A stretch of DNA of 7,812 bases, taken from assembly GCA_018714945.1 (NCBI GenBank), contig DVMO01000040.1:1-7812 (forward strand), read 5' to 3'. Position numbers and translations under genes: made by a program. The notes beneath the pieces are model-generated. The model saw only the letters and a list, made by a program, of their open reading frames with translations. It was not told the DNA's origin and searched no databases. Shown one piece after another: positions 1 to 4,386 of this stretch. The stretch's first letter is position 1; the number at the start of each line of letters is the position of its first letter. The stretch is from Fimisoma avicola. Its GTDB lineage: Bacteria; Bacillota; Clostridia; Peptostreptococcales; Anaerovoracaceae.

Positions 1-12
1 CATCTCCTTTCT
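1..12 (-). promoter_or_regulatory. Probable ribosome binding site of a leftward gene starting just outside the window
   Basis: Read on the minus strand, bases 12 to 1 give AGAAAGGAGATG, a near-perfect Shine-Dalgarno stretch (AAGGAGATG). The ATG at its end is too close to serve as the start codon, so the true start probably lies a few bases left of base 1. The gene itself is not visible. This reading explains why a promoter and operator-like sites for the minus strand are found at 31-102. Confidence 0.5.
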
Positions 13-30
13 ATACCACAACAAGTATAT

Positions 31-78
31 TTAAAGCGCTTTGTACTGGACTATAATTAACATGAAAGCATATATAAA
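31..78 (-). promoter_or_regulatory. Leftward promoter with LacI/CcpA-type palindrome at the predicted transcription start
   Basis: On the minus strand a -35 TTTATA (78-73) and a -10 TATAGT (55-50) are separated by 17 bp, predicting a start near base 43. Immediately downstream, at 33-42, is the perfect palindrome AAAGCGCTTT. It contains the AAnCGnTT core typical of LacI-family operators; the outer bases of a CcpA cre site are only partly matched. The position, overlapping the start site, would suit repression of the gene to the left. A second possible minus promoter, TTGATT (188-183) 16 bp GATAAT (166-161), lies further upstream. These are motif matches only. Confidence 0.35.
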
Positions 79-102
79 GATTTATAACAGATTTCATGTT
101 AA
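57..102. repeat. 46-bp imperfect palindrome (two nested inverted repeats)
   Basis: TTAACATGAAA at 57-67 is the exact reverse complement of TTTCATGTTAA at 92-102. Nested inside with the same centre, TATAAA at 73-78 pairs with TTTATA at 81-86. Five mostly unpaired bases lie on each side between the two stems. There is no U-tract after it on either strand, so it does not read as an intrinsic terminator. It overlaps the -35 of the leftward promoter, so a regulator-binding site is the simplest reading; an RNA hairpin is the alternative if transcription starts upstream. Confidence 0.6.
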
Positions 103-218
103 AAAAATCCATTAGAAATCTCATAAATTACCTAAACATTCCCGCACAAATGTTACATAGATTATCATATTTTTTGCATTAAAATCAAGGCAAAGCTGCC
201 TGTAGAGCGGATATTGTA

Positions 219-247
219 TTGACTTTTATACACGCCTGTGCAATAAT
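219..247 (+). promoter_or_regulatory. Sigma-A-type promoter of the cold-shock gene
   Basis: TTGACT at 219-224 (5 of 6 to consensus) and AATAAT at 242-247 (5 of 6) are separated by 17 bp. Transcription would start near 254, giving a leader of about 67 nt before the cold-shock start codon at 321. The leader carries a tandem 8-bp repeat (GTATGATT twice, around 265-280) and a hairpin around the ribosome site. Confidence 0.65.
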
Positions 248-285
248 AAAGTCAAGTATTCATCGTATGATTGTATGATTTTATG

Positions 286-318
286 TGGGTACTGAAATTT
301 ATGAAACGGAGGTACCCA
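286..318 (+). promoter_or_regulatory. Leader hairpin enclosing the csp ribosome binding site
   Basis: TGGGTAC (286-292) is the exact reverse complement of GTACCCA (312-318). The 19-nt loop (293-311) contains almost all of the Shine-Dalgarno GGAGG (308-312), whose last base is in the stem. The start codon follows at 321. A 7-bp stem here could modulate translation with temperature, as the leaders of cold-shock mRNAs are known to do in other bacteria. Structure and function are inferred from pairing alone. Confidence 0.4.
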
Positions 319-320
319 AA

Positions 321-542
321 ATGAATAAAGGTACGGTTAAATGGTTTAATCCGGAAAAGGGTTTCGGATTTATCTCTTATGAAGACGGAAGCGGCGATGT
401 GTTCGTACATTTTTCCGCAATACAGGCAGATGGTTATAAGACATTGAACGAGGGTCAGCAGGTCACCTTCGATGTGGAAGCCGACCCGAAAAATGAGGGC
501 AAGATGCGGGCGTCAAATGTCTGCGTGGTGCAGCCCCAATAA
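321..542 (+). CDS. csp: Cold-shock domain protein (CspA family)
   Basis: A 73-residue cold-shock protein: a small OB-fold, single-stranded nucleic acid binding protein that acts as an RNA chaperone in the cytoplasm. Both RNA-binding motifs are intact, RNP1 KGFGFI at residues 13-18 and RNP2 VFVHF at 27-31, after the usual MNKGTVKWFN opening. The length is a few residues over the common 66-70. The ATG at 321 is chosen because GGAGG at 308-312 lies 8 nt upstream and the family begins at this residue; an in-frame GTG at 285 has no such support. It has its own promoter (219-247) and ends in an intrinsic terminator (555-583). Bacteria often have several csp paralogues, so which one this is cannot be said. 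Confidence 0.97.
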   Translation: MNKGTVKWFNPEKGFGFISYEDGSGDVFVHFSAIQADGYKTLNEGQQVTFDVEADPKNEGKMRASNVCVVQPQ

Positions 543-554
543 GAGGATCTTGCC

Positions 555-583
555 GAGGCGCTCTTCAAGATGCGCCTCTTTTT
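555..583 (+). terminator. Intrinsic terminator after csp
   Basis: GAGGCGC (555-561) pairs with GCGCCTC (572-578), followed by a run of five T (579-583). It ends only 12 nt before the ribosome site of the next gene, which has no room for a promoter after it. The next gene therefore depends on read-through or on a promoter inside csp. A competing pairing of 541-552 with 566-580 is described in the findings. Confidence 0.8.
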
Positions 584-608
584 ATATGGAACTTTGGGAG
601 GTCAAAAA

Positions 609-1028
609 ATGGAAGAAAAAAAGAGAGAAGTGCTGGATATGAGAGGTGACAACATATCAAAGCTCAATGTGAAGAGGGGCGAGGACCTGGTGGAACTCTA
701 TGTCCAGGACAACATGCTCACAGAGCTGGACATTACAGAGAACAAAAGGCTGGAGATCGTGGACTGCACCGGCAACCCGCTGAAATATATAAACGCCAAC
801 GCACCGGGCTGTGAGGGGAGATTTCCTCTGCAGGTGGCCGCCGGAAAGGGAGGCAGCGTTGGCATGAAGATCGAACCGGGCCTTCAGCAATATCACGCAG
901 TTGCCGATGAAGGCTACACATTCGACGGCTGGTACGATGAGCTGGGAGACAGGCTTTCAAAGGAGCCTGTCTGGAGCGACCAATATGGTGCAAGCCGCAG
1001 CATCGTCGCATGGTTTGTGGCGAAATAG
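609..1028 (+). CDS. Small leucine-rich-repeat protein with InlB B-repeat-like domain
   Basis: A 139-residue protein. Residues about 15-66 read as degenerate leucine-rich repeats of about 21 residues in the LxxLDxxxNxxLxxLxCxxN style (LVELYVQDN, LTELDITEN, LEIVDCTGN). Residues about 80-139 resemble the divergent InlB B-repeat: GGSVGMKIEP, then EGYTFDGWYDELGDRLS and an aromatic VAWF near the end. Such domains normally occur in large secreted surface proteins, but no signal peptide, membrane segment or anchor is visible, and the N-terminus is charged. The ATG at 609 is preceded by GGGAGG (596-601) at 7 nt; an upstream in-frame ATG at 570 lies inside the csp terminator and is rejected. It follows csp in the same direction. 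Function unknown; protein binding is a reasonable guess. Confidence 0.8.
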   Translation: MEEKKREVLDMRGDNISKLNVKRGEDLVELYVQDNMLTELDITENKRLEIVDCTGNPLKYINANAPGCEGRFPLQVAAGKGGSVGMKIEPGLQQYHAVADEGYTFDGWYDELGDRLSKEPVWSDQYGASRSIVAWFVAK

Positions 1029-1149
1029 CTTCAGACAGGGCTGAGGGGACTGCTGGCTTTGATCGCTTTCTGCCGTGGGTCAACGGGCCATTGACGCAGC
1101 GGACTTTTTGCCAGAAAAATATTCTCACTTTCCTCAATTTGGGTCATAG

Positions 1150-1196
1150 CGAGAACCTGTTTTGGAAAAATGTACCGATTCGGGTTCTCGTTTTTT
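1150..1196 (+). terminator. Intrinsic terminator for the csp/LRR transcript
   Basis: CGAGAACCTG (1150-1159) pairs with CGGGTTCTCG (1181-1190) over 10 bp including one G-U pair, followed by six T (1191-1196). The loop is 21 nt. It is the first element of the heptamer array and the clearest rightward stop after the LRR-like gene, although it lies 120 bp beyond its stop codon. Confidence 0.75.
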
Positions 1197-1323
1197 GTAT
1201 TCTCGGCCTGTTGAGAACCGTTGGTGGAAAAAAGGTTCTTGCAAGCAATTTATCATTGAGAAAAGAGAACCTGAATCTCATATAAGGTTCTCGGCAGAGA
1301 TGATCTTTGCAAAACCAAGAACC
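1150..1323. repeat. Regular array of seven inverted heptamers (GAGAACC / GGTTCTC), period about 52 bp
   Basis: GAGAACC occurs at 1151, 1213 and 1265, with AAGAACC at 1317. Its complement GGTTCTC occurs at 1183 and 1286, with GGTTCTT at 1234. The orientations alternate strictly. The last three forward copies are 52 bp apart, and the reverse copies are 51 and 52 bp apart. Gaps are 14 bp (25 in the first unit) and 23-24 bp alternately. The sequences between heptamers are not alike, so only the pairing elements are conserved. On the minus strand, GGTTCT (1271-1266) with AGAACC (1239-1234) is followed by six T (1233-1228), and a 9-bp stem joins 1323-1315 with 1294-1286. The array could therefore also stop leftward transcription from the redox operon. 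Confidence 0.65.
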
Positions 1324-1429
1324 TTTTGCCGGCGGAATGAACAGAGAAAACACAAAAGAAACCTAAGACGCAATGATCGGCTGAGCAGGTTTATCGGCAT
1401 AGAGAGACAGTGCGGAGCGCCCATACTGC

Positions 1430-2401
1430 CTACAGATAAAAATGGTTGGCAGCACGGCGGCCATATATTTCTTCAAGCTCGTTCTTGTGGTAAAGGTAGC
1501 CCGGATCGTCAAAATACACTGCAGACACGGGACATTTCTTAAAACATGCGCCGCATTTTATACAGATACCGGTCATTTCCATGGTATGACGGACGGTGAC
1601 TGCTTCGCGGGAGACAGAACCCATAGGACACACTGAAGCGCACAGTCCGCAGCCCGTACAGGCGGGACTGATCTTCGGAGTGACCTTGCGGATATCTATT
1701 GATATACCGTTACGATCCCGTGGAGTATAATAGCCGCCGTAAGCTTTTTTTGGATCGTTTCCGCCGCCGGGTATGCCGTCCACCGGTATGGGAGGACACA
1801 GGCCCGTCAGCTCCATTGCCTTGTCGGCGCAGTCGCGGGCGAATCGTTTTATCTGGTCCATATCCCGGTCATCGGGCCTGCCCGCACCAAGAGAGTATGA
1901 AAATGAGTGCTCGCAGGACACGGCGCAGGCTCCTATGGTGTGGAAACCGCCGTTTTCAAGTATATCCCTCAGTTCAATGAGAGAATTGTCAAAGTTCCTG
2001 TTGCCGAAGGTGACGGCCGCCACGGCAAGGGCACCGCTGCCACAGATAGAGGAAAGATATTTCAGCAATACATTGGGGATCCTCCCTGCGTATGTGGGAA
2101 CTCCCAACACCACCAGATCGATGCAGTGCTGAGGCGCATCACCGGAGCCGGAATGGGCATGATCATATTCATTGAGGCCGGAGAATCCGCAGCTTTCGGC
2201 CATACATCTGTCAGACTGCCGGCCCTGTTCTCCGCAGTTTATCTCCGGAAAGCTTTTCCGGGCGTCCGGCAGTGTGAAATCAAAGATGTCCGGTGTGCCG
2301 GCTCCGGTCATTTCGGCGATTTCCGATGCCAAAGCAGTCACGGTTTTTTCTGTTGTTCCTGTAGGGCTGAAATACATGGCCCAGACTTTTCTTATCTTCA
2401 T
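1430..2401 (-). CDS. EFR1-type flavodoxin plus 2[4Fe-4S] ferredoxin protein
   Basis: A 323-residue cytoplasmic electron carrier. Residues 8-19 (MYFSPTGTTEKT) are the FMN phosphate loop of a flavodoxin-like domain, with VPTYAGRIP at 101-109 and TFGNRNFDNS at 131-140 as the other flavin-facing loops. The C-terminus carries two [4Fe-4S] motifs: Cys248, 251, 254, 258 and Cys280, 283, 286, 290, each ending CP. This order is that of EFR1-family ferredoxins. The ATG at 2401 overlaps the upstream eetB-like stop as ATGA; a longer in-frame start at 2437 lacks a ribosome site. Only AAAGG directly before the start is seen, so translation is probably coupled to eetB. An unusual Cys/His-rich insertion lies at residues about 54-93. 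Its partner is unknown; the context suggests it exchanges electrons with the EetAB membrane pair. Confidence 0.9.
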   Translation of the reverse strand: MKIRKVWAMYFSPTGTTEKTVTALASEIAEMTGAGTPDIFDFTLPDARKSFPEINCGEQGRQSDRCMAESCGFSGLNEYDHAHSGSGDAPQHCIDLVVLGVPTYAGRIPNVLLKYLSSICGSGALAVAAVTFGNRNFDNSLIELRDILENGGFHTIGACAVSCEHSFSYSLGAGRPDDRDMDQIKRFARDCADKAMELTGLCPPIPVDGIPGGGNDPKKAYGGYYTPRDRNGISIDIRKVTPKISPACTGCGLCASVCPMGSVSREAVTVRHTMEMTGICIKCGACFKKCPVSAVYFDDPGYLYHKNELEEIYGRRAANHFYL

Positions 2402-2928
2402 ACCTTTAAGTGGGGAAGCCGCCCCAGAACCATCCACGCAACGATACCGATCAAAATGCCGCTTATCATGCCTGCAAACAATAATACCGGAAAATATGAC
2501 ATGAGCCGTATATTAGACATTATCAGACATGCTGTGACAAGCTGGCCAAAATTGTGAGCCACGCCTCCTGCCATGCTTATGCCGGCAATACCAAAGATCC
2601 CCCACCTGTACAGGCCGTACATTACAAGAATGCTCAGGATCCCGCCGGCCATTGAATACAGGATGCCGAATACCCCTGTGAACAAGAGCCCGGCGGTAAA
2701 TATCCGCAGACAGTTGATGACAAAAGCATATTTGAACCCCAGCCTGTATATGGCGATCAGGACTATGAGGTTAGCAAGGCCGATCTTTATGCCGGGAACG
2801 GGAACAGGCATGGGGATCAGAGCTTCTATATACGAAAGGATCATGGCCATGGCTGCCAGGATCGCACAGAGGGCAAGCCGTTTGGTGCGCAGCCCGTATA
2901 CCTCATGTTTTTTAGCCTGAGATGACAT
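2398..2928 (-). CDS. eetB: Gx transporter family membrane protein (EetB-like)
   Basis: A 176-residue integral membrane protein with about five hydrophobic segments, of the family historically named heptaprenyl diphosphate synthase component I, which resembles ECF S components. Typical signatures are MPVPVPGIKIGLANLIVLIA (residues 40-59), the LRIFTAGLLFTG stretch (about 74-85) and HNFGQL (125-130). In Listeria, members of this family are EetB of the flavin-based extracellular electron transfer locus. The ATG at 2928 is chosen because AAAGGGGG lies 8 nt upstream; an in-frame GTG at 2952 has nothing comparable. It overlaps the eetA-like gene by 17 bp and the next gene by 4 bp (ATGA), so all three are one translationally coupled operon. 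Whether it transports a molecule or helps pass electrons is not settled. Confidence 0.88.
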   Translation of the reverse strand: MSSQAKKHEVYGLRTKRLALCAILAAMAMILSYIEALIPMPVPVPGIKIGLANLIVLIAIYRLGFKYAFVINCLRIFTAGLLFTGVFGILYSMAGGILSILVMYGLYRWGIFGIAGISMAGGVAHNFGQLVTACLIMSNIRLMSYFPVLLFAGMISGILIGIVAWMVLGRLPHLKV

Positions 2929-3280
2929 CGACACCGCCCCCTTTGCTTTCACTGAGGATCTCGACCATTACACGGTTAGGCAGGCATACGATTGAATCTC
3001 CTGCCAGATAAATGGCGCCTGTATTGACGCACACCTGGTTGGCGCAATCTGAAGAAGCCATTGAAACATGACCGCCCTCTATGATAATATTATTGGTGTG
3101 GCCGTTCTGCCGGACCTGGATCGTCCTGTCTTGAGCAAGGTCGTATACGCCATAGGTTTCACCGCCTACAGAGATCCGCACCTTGTCACCGGTCTGGCCG
3201 GAATTTAAGGAAGCCCAGGAAATCGCCAGCCCGACGGCCAAAAGTACAAAGAAAAGCACTATATCAGCTTTTTTTATCAT
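2912..3280 (-). CDS. eetA: NusG domain II-containing membrane-anchored protein (EetA-like)
   Basis: A 122-residue protein with one N-terminal membrane anchor (residues about 7-25) and an extracytoplasmic NusG domain II. The family core is plain at 68-107: EGGHVSMASSDCANQVCVNT, then LAGDSIVCLPNRVMVEI, with Cys79, Cys84 and Cys99. In Listeria this family is EetA, partner of EetB in flavin-based extracellular electron transfer; similar proteins accompany ApbE and polyprenyl synthases in many Clostridia. The ATG at 3280 has GGAG 6 nt upstream; the longer frame would start at a TTG (3292) that includes that site. It is the first gene of the eetA-eetB-EFR1 operon, and its start is 26 bp from the divergent apbE start. 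Confidence 0.9.
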   Translation of the reverse strand: MIKKADIVLFFVLLAVGLAISWASLNSGQTGDKVRISVGGETYGVYDLAQDRTIQVRQNGHTNNIIIEGGHVSMASSDCANQVCVNTGAIYLAGDSIVCLPNRVMVEILSESKGGGVDVISG

Positions 3281-3306
3281 CTTGAACTCCAAACGAAAGG
3301 ATTATT

Positions 3307-4386
3307 ATGAAGAAAATATTTACTGTGATCTTACTTGTCACTGTATTGATTATACCACAGCTTGGGTGCAAATCCCAGCAGAATAATTATCAGGGAGTGA
3401 CCAAGACCGGATTTTATATGGATACCGTCTGTCAGATAACCATATACTCAATGACAGGCACCGAGGATATGGGGCAGGAGGAACAGGAGCAGAAAGCGCT
3501 TTCCGTCATCACAGGCGCGTTCAAGCTGTGTGACGAGTATGAAAAACGGCTGAGCAAGACCATTGAAGGCAGTGAGATATACCGTATAAACCACGCTGCC
3601 GGAGAGGCGGTAGAGGTTGATGAGACAACCATTGAAGTCATTGAAAAGGGAATGGAATACGGCAGGATCTCCGGAGGAAATTTTGACATCACCATAGGGC
3701 AGGTCACTGATCTGTGGGATTTCCATGAGCAGGATGAAGCCGGAGAAAAGACAGGACAGGTGCCGGATGAAAATGAAATAGAACAGGCTGTGAGCCATGT
3801 GGACTATGAGCAGATAATCATACAGGGAAATACGGTCAGGCTGGCCGATCCGCAGGCTGAGATAGATCTGGGCGGCATAGCCAAGGGATATGTGGCCGAC
3901 CGGGTAGGAGACTATATGGAAGAACAGGGCGTGACCAGCGCAGTGATATCCCTTGGAGGAAATATCGTGGTCATAGGAGAAAAAGGTGTGTCCATGGCAG
4001 ACAGCCAGGGGGATGATTTTTCCATAGGCATAAGAGATCCCCAGTCAGACAGCGGAGATCTGGCAGGCGTGCTGAGGTGCAGCGACAAGACAGTTGTCAC
4101 ATCAGGCACATATGAAAGATATTTTGAAGCAGACGGGATAAGGTATCACCATATACTGGATCCGGAGACAGGCTATCCTTTCGACACTGATGTGCTTTCG
4201 GTGACCATAATAGCAGACAAGGGCAGATCGGTAGACTGCGACGGGCTGAGCACCACCTGTCTGACACTGGGCACAGAAAAAGGAATGGAACTTATCCGTT
4301 CCATGGATGGGATAGAGGCTGTTTTTATCGATACAGAAGGACAGATCACACTTTCAGACGACAGTTTAGCTTTTGAGCAAAGCTAA
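3307..4386 (+). CDS. apbE: FAD:protein FMN transferase, lipoprotein (ApbE/FmnB family)
   Basis: A 359-residue enzyme that attaches FMN from FAD to threonine or serine of extracytoplasmic redox proteins. Residues 1-21 form a lipoprotein signal, with Cys21 after PQLG; glutamine at -3 is unusual for a lipobox. Family motifs follow: FYMDTVCQITIY (about 37-48), DLGGIAKGYVADRV (about 188-201), VISLGGNIVVIG (about 213-224), then YHHILDPETGYPF (about 280-292) and CDGLSTTCLTLG (about 312-323), which includes the metal-binding Asp/Thr loop. GAAAGGA lies 5 nt before the ATG. In Listeria the equivalent is FmnB, acting with EetA and EetB, which are divergent here. No flavinylation target motif was recognised in the neighbouring proteins, so the substrate probably lies elsewhere. 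The last 21 bp overlap the convergent mocR gene. Confidence 0.95.
   Translation: MKKIFTVILLVTVLIIPQLGCKSQQNNYQGVTKTGFYMDTVCQITIYSMTGTEDMGQEEQEQKALSVITGAFKLCDEYEKRLSKTIEGSEIYRINHAAGEAVEVDETTIEVIEKGMEYGRISGGNFDITIGQVTDLWDFHEQDEAGEKTGQVPDENEIEQAVSHVDYEQIIIQGNTVRLADPQAEIDLGGIAKGYVADRVGDYMEEQGVTSAVISLGGNIVVIGEKGVSMADSQGDDFSIGIRDPQSDSGDLAGVLRCSDKTVVTSGTYERYFEADGIRYHHILDPETGYPFDTDVLSVTIIADKGRSVDCDGLSTTCLTLGTEKGMELIRSMDGIEAVFIDTEGQITLSDDSLAFEQS
3349..3357 (-). promoter_or_regulatory. Candidate extended -10 promoter of the eetA operon, inside apbE
   Basis: The minus strand reads TGGTATAAT at 3357-3349, an extended -10 (TGn plus consensus TATAAT). No good -35 is seen 16-18 bp upstream (TGGGAT), which extended -10 promoters tolerate. 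Transcription would start near 3342, so the leader of about 60 nt would be antisense to the apbE ribosome site and its first codons. The box lies in apbE codons 15-17. Confidence 0.45.
4366..4386. repeat. 21-bp inverted repeat formed by two overlapping convergent stop codons
   Basis: TTAGCTTT (4366-4373) pairs exactly with AAAGCTAA (4379-4386) around a 5-bp centre. The outermost triplets are the two stop codons: TAA of apbE on the plus strand and TAA of the mocR-type gene on the minus strand. The repeat coincides exactly with the gene overlap. No T-run follows on either side, so it would be a weak terminator at best. Confidence 0.75.

Larger units (their letters stand above)
1029..1429. other. 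401-bp convergent intergenic region without a credible gene
   Basis: This stretch separates the rightward LRR-like gene from the leftward redox operon. The open frames across it have no ribosome sites and no family resemblance. Its main content is the inverted-heptamer array at 1150-1323, including a strong rightward terminator. Between 1029 and 1149 the only structure noticed is a weak inverted repeat, GTCAA / TTGAC with a 7-nt loop near 1080-1096. Nothing was recognised in 1340-1429. Confidence 0.7.

Noticed and set aside
733..1137. 134-codon minus-strand open frame opposite the LRR-like gene
   Set aside because: It is the antisense of a supported gene and its composition (many Arg, Pro, Cys) is typical of a shadow frame.
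1031..1147. 38-codon minus-strand open frame starting at 1147
   Set aside because: No ribosome site precedes its ATG, it runs through the post-gene spacer, and no family resemblance was seen.
1150..1323. CRISPR-like array
   Set aside because: Repeats are only 7 bp and alternate in orientation with gaps of 14 and 24 bp.
1162..1542. 126-codon plus-strand open frame across the heptamer array
   Set aside because: It begins inside the terminator loop, has no ribosome site and runs into the 3' part of the EFR1 gene on the opposite strand.
2402..2437. Longer start for the EFR1 gene at 2437
   Set aside because: No ribosome site; the family begins at MKI and the ATGA overlap at 2401 is typical of coupled genes.
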